64,000 bases of DNA from Streptomyces sp. R33 (GCF_041200175.1 NZ_CP165727.1:3509501-3573500); one strand, 5' to 3'. Numbered from the stretch's first letter, positions 53,275 through 62,324 are shown. Program-made: numbers and translations. Notes: generated by a model not told the origin, from the sequence alone.

Positions 53275-54285
53275 ATGCTCGCTTTCGTCCCCGCCGCGCT
53301 CTTCTTCGTCCTCTTCTGCGTGAGCGTGCGGGAGGACCGCCGGCGCTTCCGGAACGCGGTCCTGCTGGGCCTCACCCTGATGTTCGGATCGACGGGCCTG
53401 CTGTTCCAGATACCTGAGCTGCCGTCACCGCTGGACGCGGTCGCGGTGCTGCTGGTGCTGCTCGTGCCGACGGTCGGCACGCTCGTACTCGGCGGCTACC
53501 TGATCCGCAATGGCCTGACGATGATCCGCAAGGAGGGCCGCAGCCCGACCAACATGCTGTCCATGGCGGCGGGCCTCGGGATCTTCGCGCTGATCGCGCT
53601 GGTCCTCGGGGTGGCCGGCCGGGGCTCGCGCGTCGTGGACACGATGGTGGCGGGCCTGATCATGCTCGTCGGCTACGTCTCCTTCCTCTTCCTCTGCTTC
53701 CTCACGTACGCCTTCCTCTACGGGCGGATCACGGTGCGCGGTGACGTCGACTACGTGGTGATGCTGGGCTCCGGCCTCATCTGCGGCGAGCGGGTGCCTC
53801 CGCTGCTGGCCTCCCGCCTGGAGAAGGGCCGGCAGATCCACGCCGCCCAGGTGGCCCGCGGCGGCCGGGTGCCGCTGCTGCTGGTCTCGGGCGGGCAGGG
53901 GACGGACGAGAGGCTGTCGGAGGCGCGGGCGATGGCCGACTGGCTGATCGCGCAGGGCGTCCCGGAGGAGCAGATACGGCTCGAGGAGCGCTCCCGTACG
54001 ACGAAGGAGAACCTCGCCTTCAGCCGCACGATCATGCTCGATGCGGACCCCGGCTACCGCTGCGTGGTCGTCACCAACAACTTCCACGCGTTCCGGGCCG
54101 CCATGACGGCCCGCAGGGCCGGGGTGAACGGGCAGGTGCTCGGTTCCCCGACGGCCACGTACTTCTGGCCGAGCGCCACCCTGCGCGAGTTCGTCGCGGT
54201 GTTCTGGGAGCACCGGGCGGTGAACCTGAGCATCTGCGCCTCGATAGTCGCTCTGACGGCGTTCGCGGCGGTCGCCTCGGCGTGA
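53275..54285 (+). CDS. YdcF/SanA-like (DUF218) membrane protein
   Basis: The 336-residue protein has about five N-terminal hydrophobic helices (1-150). The DUF218 domain follows (about 160-310): DVDYVVMLGSGLICGERVPPLLASRLEKG, LLLVSGGQGTDERLSEARAM, LEERSRTTKENLAFSRTI and VTNNFHAFRAAMTARRAG. A final membrane helix (NLSICASIVALTAFAAVA) ends it. The family includes ElyC, which acts in polyprenyl-lipid and envelope metabolism, and SanA. The cell-wall role is an inference. ATG 53275 seems leaderless. Confidence 0.88.
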   Translation: MLAFVPAALFFVLFCVSVREDRRRFRNAVLLGLTLMFGSTGLLFQIPELPSPLDAVAVLLVLLVPTVGTLVLGGYLIRNGLTMIRKEGRSPTNMLSMAAGLGIFALIALVLGVAGRGSRVVDTMVAGLIMLVGYVSFLFLCFLTYAFLYGRITVRGDVDYVVMLGSGLICGERVPPLLASRLEKGRQIHAAQVARGGRVPLLLVSGGQGTDERLSEARAMADWLIAQGVPEEQIRLEERSRTTKENLAFSRTIMLDADPGYRCVVVTNNFHAFRAAMTARRAGVNGQVLGSPTATYFWPSATLREFVAVFWEHRAVNLSICASIVALTAFAAVASA

Positions 54286-54372
54286 CGGCGCGGGCCGGGG
54301 GCCCTGCAGGTGCGTTCATGGCGATGTCGCCGGAGGATGAGGGGATCGGGGGACATTCCGAGGAGGTAACCG

Positions 54373-54558
54373 ATGGACAGTGAATCGGACCAGCAGCCCA
54401 AGCGGCCGGCCAAGCTCTTCAGCGGCGGGGAACGGCCGTACGACCCCGAGGACCTCGTGATGGTGCAAGGCATGGAGCCGACTCCGGAGCGGCTCGAGAA
54501 GGCGCGCCAGCTGATCGAGAAGGAAGGCCCGGAGGTCATCGAGCGCTACCTCCCGTAG
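54373..54558 (+). CDS. Small conserved protein of unknown function
   Basis: The 61-residue protein (PAKLFSGGERPYDPEDLVMVQG, EPTPERLEKARQLIEKEGPEVIERYLP) is charged and soluble, with a C-terminal helix. GAGGAGG lies 6 nt before ATG 54373, a strong site, and it has good coding bias. A strong terminator follows. I do not know its family; it seems typical of Streptomyces. Confidence 0.8.
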   Translation: MDSESDQQPKRPAKLFSGGERPYDPEDLVMVQGMEPTPERLEKARQLIEKEGPEVIERYLP

Positions 54559-54589
54559 CGCGGACGGTAGCGCGGCACGAAAGCTGCTG

Positions 54590-54630
54590 GTGGCCCCGGT
54601 CCGGGGGCCGCACCCCCGGACCGGGGCCAC
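54590..54630 (+). terminator. Strong terminator after the 61-residue gene
   Basis: An 18-bp perfect stem (54590-54607 with 54613-54630) with a 5-nt loop lies 31 nt past the stop. Confidence 0.75.
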
Positions 54631-54720
54631 ACGTCGGCTGCGCCGGCCCGAGGCCGACCGCATCCAGAATCGGTGAAGGATCGTTAAGCCTCGCGGGGGC
54701 CCTGACTCGGAGGCACCGCC

Positions 54721-55197
54721 ATGCAGACGATCACCATCGACTGGGACCACCCCACCGACCCGAAGCCGGGCCGCGAACGGGACCACGTCCGGGAGCACGT
54801 ACGGGACTACGTGACGACCGGCGGACTCGACGGCCATCTGTGGCACGGGGTCCCCACGCTCCTGCTCACCACGGTCGACCGCACCACGGGCCGGACCGCC
54901 CGGACCCCGCTGATCTACGTCGAGGACGCGGGCCGCCACATCGTGCTCGCCGCGGACTGGGGCGCCCCGGAGCACCCGGCCTGGTACCGGAACCTGGCCG
55001 CCCACCCGGAGGTCCGCCTCCAGGTCGGCCCGGCCGTCTTCCAGGCCACGGCCCGTACGGCCTGCCCGATCGAGCGGGACGTCTACTGGCCCGCCATGAC
55101 GGCCCTGTGGCCCCTGTTCGACGACTACCGGACGGCGGCGGCTCCCCGGGAGATCCCGCTGGTCATCCTGGAGCCGGCCCCCGGCCGCTGCGCCTGA
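54721..55197 (+). CDS. Deazaflavin (F420)-dependent nitroreductase family protein
   Basis: The 158-residue protein fits the Ddn/Rv3547 split-barrel family. It has LWHGVPTLLLTTVDRTTGRTARTPLIYVEDAGRHIVLAADWG, HPAWYRNLAAHPEVRLQVG and a final EIPLVILEP. Members use coenzyme F420 to reduce quinones or other substrates; F420 use is inferred. ATG 54721 has GGAGG 7 nt upstream. It is convergent with the macro-domain gene. Confidence 0.9.
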   Translation: MQTITIDWDHPTDPKPGRERDHVREHVRDYVTTGGLDGHLWHGVPTLLLTTVDRTTGRTARTPLIYVEDAGRHIVLAADWGAPEHPAWYRNLAAHPEVRLQVGPAVFQATARTACPIERDVYWPAMTALWPLFDDYRTAAAPREIPLVILEPAPGRCA

Positions 55198-55225
55198 GGC
55201 CGTCCGTACGGATCACGCCCCGCAT

Positions 55226-55249
55226 CGGACCGGCCCGGCGGCCGGTCCG
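55226..55249. terminator. Terminator between nitroreductase and macro-domain genes
   Basis: A 10-bp stem CGGACCGGCC/GGCCGGTCCG with a CGGC loop lies between convergent genes. Confidence 0.7.
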
Positions 55250-55253
55250 GTGC

Positions 55254-55730
55254 TCACCCGTGGTCGTAGACCGTCACGGGCACGTCCCGCGCGGACAGGG
55301 CCCGGGTGATCAGCGGTTCGATGCGGGGCCACGTGCCGCCGGCGAGGCCGCAGCCTATGCGGGGCATGTGGACCGAGGCCTCCCGTTCGAGCGCGTGCCC
55401 GGCGAGCGCCGCCAGGCAGCGCTCCACCGCGTCGTAGCGGATCGGGGGGCCTCCGCTGCCCGTGCGTATGCCGCGCTGGCCGACCATGTTGGCCACCCAG
55501 ACGTCCGGCTTCACCTGGACCAGCTGGACCGCACCCAGCCCGAAGTCGTTCCCGCTGCGGCCCCGGTACCAGGCCCGGTACGCCTTCTCGGGCTCGGGCC
55601 AGCGCTTCGAGAGCGCCACCACGAAGCCCTTGCCCCAGCCGCCGATGTCGTTGCAGACGTGCGCGATGATCTTCGGCCCTTTGGCCTGCGGGCTGGTCGC
55701 GTCCCCCGCGATGATGCGCAGATGTTCCAT
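55254..55730 (-). CDS. Macro-domain protein (ADP-ribose binding/hydrolysis)
   Basis: The 158-residue protein is a single macro domain of the Poa1p/TARG1-like type: LRIIAGDATSPQAKGPKIIAHVCNDIGGWGKGFV, VANMVGQRGIR and MPRIGCGLAGGTWPRIEPLI. It may bind ADP-ribose or remove it from molecules, for example ADP-ribose-1''-phosphate or ADP-ribosylated nucleic acid. No DarT toxin or sirtuin lies beside it. ATG 55730 follows AAGGGG; the frame is open further upstream but the extra part is not domain-like. Confidence 0.9.
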   Translation of the reverse strand: MEHLRIIAGDATSPQAKGPKIIAHVCNDIGGWGKGFVVALSKRWPEPEKAYRAWYRGRSGNDFGLGAVQLVQVKPDVWVANMVGQRGIRTGSGGPPIRYDAVERCLAALAGHALEREASVHMPRIGCGLAGGTWPRIEPLITRALSARDVPVTVYDHG

Positions 55731-56040
55731 GTTCCGCCCCTTTCCCCACCCACGACGGTACGGGCGGCCCCTGACATCGGTGCGCCGGCGGCGCCCGGGG
55801 GCCGGCCCTGCTCGAGCCCCGTACGCGCGCACCTCGAAGCGACGAGCGTGACGAGCGCAACACCGCCGCTCGCCCGCCCGCGCCCCCCACCGATTCCGCA
55901 GGCGGGAGCGCCGTGGTGCCGCCGTTTCCAAGGGCGGATCGCGCCGTCACCGTCCCATCATGCGAAACGGGACATATCCCTCCTCCGATCCTGCCCCGAA
56001 TACCTCGGCGGAGCGCCCGTACGGCCCGTAAGCTCCCGTC
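55731..56040. other. Intergenic region between macro-domain and aminotransferase genes
   Basis: This 310-nt divergent gap has no credible ORF. A duplicated GACGAGCG is near 55844-55858. The likely aminotransferase -10 box TAAGCT is at 56029-56034. Confidence 0.4.
56029..56034 (+). promoter_or_regulatory. -10 element of the aminotransferase gene
   Basis: TAAGCT ends 6 nt before ATG 56041, without a Shine-Dalgarno. Confidence 0.45.
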
Positions 56041-57252
56041 ATGCAGGTGATCCAGTCAACGAAACTCGCCAATGTCTGCTACGAGATCCGCGGCCCCGTC
56101 CTCGAAGAGGCCATGCGGCTCGAAGCAGCAGGTCATCGCATCCTCAAGCTCAACACCGGCAACCCCGCGGCCTTCGGCTTCGAGTGCCCGCCGGAGATCC
56201 TTGAGGACATGCTCCGCAACCTGGGCAACGCCCACGGGTACGGGGACGCGAAGGGGCTGCTCTCCGCGCGCCGCGCGGTCATGCAGCACTACCAGACCAA
56301 GGGCATCGAGCTGGACGTCGAGGACATCTACCTCGGCAACGGCGTCTCCGAGCTGATCCAGATGTCGATGCAGGCGCTGCTCGACGACGGCGACGAGGTG
56401 CTCGTCCCGGCGCCGGACTATCCGCTGTGGACCGCCTCCGTGTCGCTGGCCGGCGGCACCGCCGTGCACTACCGCTGCGACGAGCAGTCCGACTGGATGC
56501 CGGACCTCGCCGACATCGAGCGCAAGATCACCGACCGCACCCGCGCGATGGTGATCATCAACCCGAACAACCCGACCGGCGCCGTCTACGACGACGAGAT
56601 GCTGCGCGGCCTCACGGACATCGCACGCCGCCACAACCTGATCGTCTGCTCCGACGAGATCTACGACCGGATCCTCTACGACGGCGCCACGCACACGAAC
56701 ACCGCCGCGATCGCCCCGGACCTGCTGACGCTCACCTTCAACGGGCTCTCCAAGAACTACCGCGTCGCCGGCTACCGGTCCGGCTGGATGGCGGTCTGCG
56801 GCCCCAAGAAGCACGCCGCGTCGTACATCGAGGGCCTGACGATCCTGGCCAACATGCGGCTGTGCGCGAACATGCCCTCGCAGCACGCCGTCGCGACCGC
56901 CCTCGGCGGCCGGCAGTCGATCACGGACCTCGTCCTCCCGGGCGGGCGGCTGCTGGAACAGCGCGACACGGCGTACGACCTGCTGACGCAGATCCCCGGC
57001 ATCACCTGCGTGAAGCCCAAGGGCGCGCTGTACCTCTTCCCGAAGCTCGACCCGGCCGTCTACAAGATCAAGGACGACCGCCAGCTGGTCCTCGACCTGC
57101 TGCGGGCCGAGAAGATCATGGTGGTGCACGGTACGGGCTTCAACTGGCCCGAGCCCGACCACTTCCGCATCGTGACGCTGCCGAACCCCAAGGACCTGGC
57201 GGACGCGGTGACGCGGATCGGCAAGTTCCTCGACGGATACAGCCAGCCCTAG
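56041..57252 (+). CDS. PLP-dependent aminotransferase (alanine aminotransferase AlaA-like)
   Basis: The 403-residue fold-type I enzyme has the PLP lysine in FNGLSKNYRVAGYRSGW, INPNNPTGAVY, DEIYDRILYDG and the substrate Arg in FRIVTLPNP. The N-terminus KLANVCYEIRGPVLEEAMRLEAAGHRILKLNTGNPAAFGF is typical of AlaA/AlaT enzymes that make alanine from pyruvate and glutamate. The ATG seems leaderless. It is followed by a CTCGAT/ATCGAG dyad (57279-57294), a weak terminator. Confidence 0.93.
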   Translation: MQVIQSTKLANVCYEIRGPVLEEAMRLEAAGHRILKLNTGNPAAFGFECPPEILEDMLRNLGNAHGYGDAKGLLSARRAVMQHYQTKGIELDVEDIYLGNGVSELIQMSMQALLDDGDEVLVPAPDYPLWTASVSLAGGTAVHYRCDEQSDWMPDLADIERKITDRTRAMVIINPNNPTGAVYDDEMLRGLTDIARRHNLIVCSDEIYDRILYDGATHTNTAAIAPDLLTLTFNGLSKNYRVAGYRSGWMAVCGPKKHAASYIEGLTILANMRLCANMPSQHAVATALGGRQSITDLVLPGGRLLEQRDTAYDLLTQIPGITCVKPKGALYLFPKLDPAVYKIKDDRQLVLDLLRAEKIMVVHGTGFNWPEPDHFRIVTLPNPKDLADAVTRIGKFLDGYSQP

Positions 57253-57325
57253 GAAGCATGCCTACCAGGCACGGGGTACTCGATACCGGATCGAGCACAA
57301 CTTTAGAACGGATCCAATGTAGGAT

Positions 57326-57349
57326 GGCCTCCTGACCACGCAGGAGGCC
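57326..57349 (+). promoter_or_regulatory. Hairpin that hides the Shine-Dalgarno of the next gene
   Basis: GGCCTCCTG (57326-57334) and CAGGAGGCC (57341-57349) form a perfect 9-bp stem with a 6-nt loop. The 3' arm contains GGAGG (57343-57347), 7 nt before ATG 57355. A TAGGAT -10 box lies at 57320-57325, so a transcript started there would lose much of the 5' arm. Confidence 0.6.
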
Positions 57350-57354
57350 CCCTC

Positions 57355-57768
57355 ATGTACGAGCCGATCCGCACGAAGCCGGTCGTCCACCGTCCGGGCG
57401 GCCGCCACTCCGACGCCCACGCCGGCTATCCGCACAGCAGCCGCGCCGAAGCCCTGGACACCCAGCTCGCCGGTCACCTGGCGGCCCTGCTGACCGTCAC
57501 CGACGAGCTCGGCCTCGACGGCGCAGCCGCCCGTATCGCCGCCCAGGTGACCCGGCTGCGGGGTGCGGAGCCCACGCGGGCACCGCACGCCGACATCGCC
57601 GGGGCCGCCGAGCTCACCGCCCTGCACCAGCGGGCCCATGACCTCGCCGGCCGCGCGCTGGTCGTCGCCGCGTCCCGCGCCGACACCACCGTCGCGATCC
57701 TCGCCGCCGAGCGCATGGACGCGCACGCCGCCGCCCTGGCCTCGCAGAACCTGGCCGGCAGCCTCTGA
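57355..57768 (+). CDS. Small actinobacterial protein, SCO4983-like, unknown function
   Basis: The 137-residue protein (RTKPVVHRPGGRHSDAHAGYPHSSRAEALDTQLAGHLAALLTVTDELGLD) is mostly helical and Ala/Leu-rich. It resembles the family that I recall from S. coelicolor as SCO4983. It has no signal peptide. GGAGG lies 7 nt before the ATG but is inside a hairpin. A terminator follows at 57774. Confidence 0.78.
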   Translation: MYEPIRTKPVVHRPGGRHSDAHAGYPHSSRAEALDTQLAGHLAALLTVTDELGLDGAAARIAAQVTRLRGAEPTRAPHADIAGAAELTALHQRAHDLAGRALVVAASRADTTVAILAAERMDAHAAALASQNLAGSL

Positions 57769-57773
57769 TCGGC

Positions 57774-57806
57774 CCCGGTCCGGGGCCGCGGAGGCTCCGG
57801 ACCGGG
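57774..57806. terminator. Terminator between convergent genes
   Basis: A 10-bp stem CCCGGTCCGG/CCGGACCGGG with a 13-nt loop lies between the SCO4983-like gene and a convergent gene. Confidence 0.65.
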
Positions 57807-57851
57807 CGCCACCGCCCTGGCCGGGCCGGGGTTCGGGCCCGGACCCGCGCC

Positions 57852-58289
57852 TCACACGCCGGCGGGGCCGGACGGGGTGAAGTCTGCGGCGGCGACTCCG
57901 CACCACGGGGTTGTCGCCGGGGGCCAGCGGGGGCCCAGGGCTTCGGCGTGTTCCGTGGCGGCCGGGGCCACGCCCGGGACCCTGACCAGGGCCTGGGCCG
58001 AGCGGGCAGCCGGGTCCGGGGTGGCCTTTTCGCGGAACTCGACCGTGACCACGTACGCGCCCGTGCCCTCGGGGCGGCCCGCCACCTCCACCGTCGCCAC
58101 CACGCGGCGGCTGCCCGGGTCGATCCGGCAGCCGGTGACCCGTACGTCCTCCACCGCCGGTCGCGGCGGCGCCGCGCCCGGCTCGCCGCTGGCCCAGACG
58201 TACAGGCCCAGCGGGGCGAACACCAGCAGGCCGGCCACGACCGTCAGGCCGACCGCCCAGCCCTGCCACTTCAACGCGCTCACGCCCAT
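57852..58289 (-). CDS. Membrane-anchored protein of unknown function
   Basis: The 145-residue protein has one N-terminal membrane helix (GWAVGLTVVAGLLVFAPLGLYVWA) and an outer beta-rich domain (VTGCRIDPGSRRVVATVEVAGRPEGTGAYVVTVEFREKA) with a second cysteine in TPWCGVAA, likely a disulfide. ATG 58289 has GAGG upstream. It is divergent from the four-gene TelA operon, so a functional link is possible but unproven. Confidence 0.75.
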   Translation of the reverse strand: MGVSALKWQGWAVGLTVVAGLLVFAPLGLYVWASGEPGAAPPRPAVEDVRVTGCRIDPGSRRVVATVEVAGRPEGTGAYVVTVEFREKATPDPAARSAQALVRVPGVAPAATEHAEALGPRWPPATTPWCGVAAADFTPSGPAGV

Positions 58290-58426
58290 GGGACGATCCT
58301 CCCGGCCTGCCGCCCCGCCTGCCAGCACCGGCCGATCCACACAGCATTTCGAAGTGGGACCGCCTGGACACCTGACGTTCACTCGACTTCGCGCGGAATG
58401 TGGGTTTCCGCGAGCACGCTGCACCC

Positions 58427-59503
58427 GTGAGACGCATCCTAGGAATCGCCCTGGCGGTCCTCCTCCTCGGCGGCGTGGTCGCCGTCGCGCTCGCCGGAGG
58501 AGACAAGACCCCACGCACGGCAACGAAGACCGTGAAAGGCGTCATCGGATCCGAGAAGTCCGAATACTTCCGCGATCCCGACGTCGTCAAAGCCCTGGCC
58601 GACAGGGGCTACACCGTGAAGACCGAAACGTCCGGCTCCTGGGCGATGGACCAACTCGCCCTCAAGGAGTTCGACTTCGCCTTCCCCAGCAGCAGTGAAC
58701 CCGCCCCGGAGATCGAGGCCGCGGCCGGCGTCAAGGGGGCCCAGACCACCAAGCCCTTCTTCTCGCCGCTCGTGGTCGTCGCCCGCTCCAACGCCGCCAA
58801 GGTGCTCGCCGACAACAACCTCGCCAAGATGACCGGCAAGAACTCCGGGACCCTCCTCATGGGCCCCTACCTCAAGGCCGCCGACGAGAAGCGCAGCTGG
58901 CAGCAGCTGTCCGGCTCCGCCGCCTACGCGGAGCTCACCGGCACCGTGTTCATCAAGACCACCGATCCCGCGACGTCCAACTCCGGCGCGCTCTTCCTGG
59001 CCGCCACCTCGAACGTCGCCAACGGCAGCAACGTGGTCTCCGACCAGGCCGGCATCGACCGCACCGCGCCGCTGATGCAGAAGCTGATCTCCGTCCAGGG
59101 CGCCCTGGAGCCGAGCACCGACGACCCCTTCCGGGCCTTCATCTCCGGCAGCGGCGAACCGCTGATCCTCGCGTACGAGTCCCAGGTGGCCTCCCTGCTC
59201 CAGCAGAAGCAGGCCCCGGGGGACATGGTGGTGCTCTACCCGGACACCACGGTCAACTCCCCGCACACCTTCGTGCCGATCAGCGAGAACGCCAAGGAGC
59301 TCGGCGCCCTCCTCGCCACCGACCCGAAGCTGCGCGAGCTGGCCGTCCGGCACGGGTTCCGGCCGCAGAACGGCGTGCCCGAGTTCACCGCGGCCACCGC
59401 CGCACACGCCGCGTACCTCAACCCGGAGCTGGCCGGCATCCGCCAGGTCAGCGCACCGACCGTCAAGATCCTGATGGCGCTGGCCGCGCGCGCCAAGGGC
59501 TAG
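58427..59503 (+). CDS. Membrane-anchored substrate-binding-like protein (first gene of the TelA operon)
   Basis: The 358-residue protein has an N-terminal membrane anchor (LGIALAVLLLGGVVAVALAGG) without a lipobox cysteine. A type 2 periplasmic-binding-protein-like domain follows (VKGVIGSEKSEYFRDPDVVKALADRGYTVKTETSG, DFAFPSSSEPAPEI, PLVVVARSNAAKVLADNNLA, GEPLILAYESQVASLLQQ). It would face outward and bind a ligand, but no ABC permease is linked. GTG 58427 is the first good start. The stop is 11 nt before telA. Its partner at 60699 has a related binding domain. Confidence 0.85.
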   Translation: MRRILGIALAVLLLGGVVAVALAGGDKTPRTATKTVKGVIGSEKSEYFRDPDVVKALADRGYTVKTETSGSWAMDQLALKEFDFAFPSSSEPAPEIEAAAGVKGAQTTKPFFSPLVVVARSNAAKVLADNNLAKMTGKNSGTLLMGPYLKAADEKRSWQQLSGSAAYAELTGTVFIKTTDPATSNSGALFLAATSNVANGSNVVSDQAGIDRTAPLMQKLISVQGALEPSTDDPFRAFISGSGEPLILAYESQVASLLQQKQAPGDMVVLYPDTTVNSPHTFVPISENAKELGALLATDPKLRELAVRHGFRPQNGVPEFTAATAAHAAYLNPELAGIRQVSAPTVKILMALAARAKG

Positions 59504-59514
59504 GGGGGACGTAC

Positions 59515-60702
59515 ATGACTCTGACACCACCGGAGGACGGCCCGCTCGTCCTCACCGCCCCCGAGCCCGTCGCCCCCGTCAAGCGGGAGCAGGCTTCGGG
59601 CCTCGTACCGCTCCAGGACGGGGTGCGCGAGGAGATGGCCCGCCGGGCCGGGGAGTACGTCGGCTCGCTCGCCGGGATCGACGCCCGCTCCCCCGAGTTC
59701 GCCAGCCGCATCGTAGAGATCTCCGGGCTCGGCGCCGCCGACATCCGCAGCGCCGCCCAGCAGTCCAACCGGATGCTCGAGCGGGCCGTACGGTCCCTCG
59801 GCTCCGACGGGGGCGGCGACGCCCAGGCCCGCGTCGCGGGATCCCTGGTCGAGCTGCGCCGCACCGTGGAGGACCTCGACCCGCGGGACACGCCCGCCAA
59901 GGGCGTCAAGGCGCTCCTGGCGAAGCTGCCCGGCGGCAACAAGTTCCGCGACCACGTGGCCAAGTACGCCTCGTCGCAGGCCACCCTCAACAGGATCGTG
60001 GGCGCGCTGCGCGGCGGCCAGGACGAGCTGCGCCGCGACAACGCCGCCCTGCACACCGAGCGGGCACGCCTGTGGGAGACCATGGGCAAGCTGCAGGAGT
60101 ACGCCGTCCTCACCGAGGCCCTCGACACGGCGGTCGAGCAGCGGATCACCGAGGCCGAGCTCAGCGACCCGCAGGCGGCCGACGCGATGCGCGCCGACCT
60201 CCTGTTCCCGGTCCGGCAGAAGCACCAGGACCTGCTGACGCAGCTGGCGGTGTGCGCGCAGGGCTACCTGTCGATGGACGTGGTCCGGCGCAACAACGAC
60301 GAGCTGATCAAGGGCGTCGACCGGGCCGCCACCACCACCGTGTCCGCGCTGCGGATCGCTGTGATGCTGGCTTCGGCCCTCGACAACCAGCGCAAGGTGA
60401 TCGAGCAGGTCAACACGTTGCGGACGACCACCGAGGACCTGATCCGCGGGAACGCGGAGATGCTGTCCACGCAGAGCGGGGAGATCCAGCGGATCGCCGC
60501 CGACCCGGCGGTCGGCGCGGAGACGCTGCGGACGGCCTTCGCGCAGATCTACCGGACGCTGGACGCGATCGACACGTTCAAGGTGCAGGCCACCGAGAAC
60601 ATGGCCGCCACCGTCGAGTCCCTGACCGGGGAACTGCAGACCGCGTCGGCCCACCTGGCCCGTACGCGTACCTCCGGCGCCCTGGAAGGCGGGGACCGAT
60701 GA
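59515..60702 (+). CDS. TelA/KlaA-like toxic-anion resistance protein
   Basis: The 395-residue soluble protein fits the TelA family (PF05816): FASRIVEISGLGAADIRSAAQQSNRMLERAV, LPGGNKFRDHVAKYASSQATLNRIV, YLSMDVVRRNNDELIKGVDRAATTTVSALRIAV and NTLRTTTEDLIRGNAEMLS. It is long-helical with heptad-like repeats. TelA proteins are linked to tellurite and other stress resistance, by an unclear mechanism. ATG 59515 follows GGGGGG. The stop overlaps the next ATG (ATGA). Confidence 0.92.
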   Translation: MTLTPPEDGPLVLTAPEPVAPVKREQASGLVPLQDGVREEMARRAGEYVGSLAGIDARSPEFASRIVEISGLGAADIRSAAQQSNRMLERAVRSLGSDGGGDAQARVAGSLVELRRTVEDLDPRDTPAKGVKALLAKLPGGNKFRDHVAKYASSQATLNRIVGALRGGQDELRRDNAALHTERARLWETMGKLQEYAVLTEALDTAVEQRITEAELSDPQAADAMRADLLFPVRQKHQDLLTQLAVCAQGYLSMDVVRRNNDELIKGVDRAATTTVSALRIAVMLASALDNQRKVIEQVNTLRTTTEDLIRGNAEMLSTQSGEIQRIAADPAVGAETLRTAFAQIYRTLDAIDTFKVQATENMAATVESLTGELQTASAHLARTRTSGALEGGDR

Positions 60703-62324
60703 CCATCCGTGGCGTCCGTACCGCTTCGGTGCGCAGACGGCTCGCGGCGGCGGTCGCGCTGGCCGCGACCCTGCTGGGGGCCTCGGCCTGCACCTCCGAC
60801 GATCCGGATCCGGCGAAGCCCAGCGGGTCGAAGTACCAGGAGGGCAAGCTGCGGGTGCTGGCCTCCAGCGAACTGGCCGACATGGAGCCGGTGCTGAAGG
60901 CCGCGAAGGCCGCCACCGGGGTCACCGTCGAGCTGACCTGGTCCGGCACCCTGGACGCGGCCGAGCAGGTCGCCTCGGGCAAGGCCGACGGCAAGTACGA
61001 CGCGATCTGGCTTTCCTCCAACGACTATCTGCGGCTGCGCCCCGAGGCCGCCGGGAAGCTCAGCAGCGAGACCCCGGTGATGTCCTCGCCGGTCGCGCTC
61101 GGCGTCCGGGCGGACGCGCTGGCCCGGCTCGGCTGGAAGCCGGAGGAGGTCACCTGGTCGGCGGTGCACGAGGCCGTCGCCGCCGGGAAGCTCTCGTACG
61201 GGATGACCGATCCGGTGCGCTCCAACTCCGGTTTCTCCGCGCTGATCTCGGTGGCCTCCGGGCTGTCGGGCGCGCAGGCGGCGCTGACCGACGCGGACGT
61301 GAACACGGCCCGGCCGAAGCTGAAGGAGTTCTTCGCCGGGCAGAAGCTGACCTCGGGTTCCTCGGGCTGGCTGGCCACCGCGTACGCGAAGCGCGGGGAC
61401 GTGGACGCGCTGGTGAACTACGAGTCCGTGCTGCTGTCCATGAACCGGGACGCGGAGACCGGCCTGACGGTGATCCGGCCGCGCGACGGCGTGGTCACCG
61501 CCCACTACCCGCTGACCCTGCTGACCTCGGCCCCGGCCGGGGCCCGCGAGTCGGGGCGGGCCCTGACCGACTACCTGAGCGGCGCCGAGGCGCAGAAGGC
61601 GATCACCGAGAAGACCTTCCGCCGGCCGGTCGCGGCCGGGGTGCAGCCTGCCGCAGGGCTGAACGCGGACAAGCGGCGGGAACTGCCGTTCCCGGGCACC
61701 CGGTCGGTCGCCGACGGGCTGCTGGCCTCGTACGAGAACGAGCTGCGCCGGCCCTCGCGCACGGTGTACGTCCTGGACACCTCGGGCTCCATGGCCGAGG
61801 AGGACCGCATCGGGCGGCTGCGGTCGGCGCTCACCGAGCTGACGGGCACGGACGGTTCGGGGACCGGGCAGCGGTTCCGGGACCGCGAGGAGGTGACGCT
61901 CCTGCCGTTCGGCGACAGGGTGAAGGAGGTGCTGACGCACGTCGTCGAGCCGGGCAATCCGGGTCCCGCGCTGGATGCGATCCGGGGCGATGTGAAATCG
62001 CTCCGGCCGCAGGGGGGTACGGCCGTGTACGGCAGTCTGAAGGCGGCGTACGAGCACCTGGGGAAGGGCGACGCGGACGCGTTCACCTCGATCGTGCTGA
62101 TGACGGACGGGCAGAGCGGCGACAAGGCGAAGGACTTCGACTCCTTCTACGCCGGGCTGCCGGACGCGCAGAAGCACACGCCGGTCTTCGCGGTGCTGTT
62201 CGGGGACTCGGACCGCAAGGAGCTCGCCCACATCACCGAACTGACCGGCGGGCGGCTCTTCGACGCCACCGACGGCAACGGTTCGCTGGACGGAGCCTTC
62301 GAGGAGATCCGTGGCTACCAATAG
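60699..62324 (+). CDS. Lipoprotein with substrate-binding and von Willebrand A domains
   Basis: The 541-residue protein has a lipoprotein signal (AVALAATLLGASACTSDD; lipobox near ASAC). The N-terminal half (about 45-300) is a binding-protein fold (LRVLASSELADMEPVLKAAKAATGVTVELTWSG, KYDAIWLSSNDYLRL). The C-terminal half is a vWA domain (about 345-535) with the MIDAS motif DTSGSM, later Thr in GGTAVYGSL and Asp in LMTDGQSGD. It would sit outside the cell and bind metal and partner proteins. ATG 60699 overlaps the telA stop by 4 nt. Confidence 0.92.
   Translation: MTIRGVRTASVRRRLAAAVALAATLLGASACTSDDPDPAKPSGSKYQEGKLRVLASSELADMEPVLKAAKAATGVTVELTWSGTLDAAEQVASGKADGKYDAIWLSSNDYLRLRPEAAGKLSSETPVMSSPVALGVRADALARLGWKPEEVTWSAVHEAVAAGKLSYGMTDPVRSNSGFSALISVASGLSGAQAALTDADVNTARPKLKEFFAGQKLTSGSSGWLATAYAKRGDVDALVNYESVLLSMNRDAETGLTVIRPRDGVVTAHYPLTLLTSAPAGARESGRALTDYLSGAEAQKAITEKTFRRPVAAGVQPAAGLNADKRRELPFPGTRSVADGLLASYENELRRPSRTVYVLDTSGSMAEEDRIGRLRSALTELTGTDGSGTGQRFRDREEVTLLPFGDRVKEVLTHVVEPGNPGPALDAIRGDVKSLRPQGGTAVYGSLKAAYEHLGKGDADAFTSIVLMTDGQSGDKAKDFDSFYAGLPDAQKHTPVFAVLFGDSDRKELAHITELTGGRLFDATDGNGSLDGAFEEIRGYQ

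Noticed and set aside
55254..55730. DarG-type antitoxin
   Set aside because: It is a stand-alone macro domain with no DarT gene adjacent, and its motifs fit the Poa1p/TARG1-like type better.
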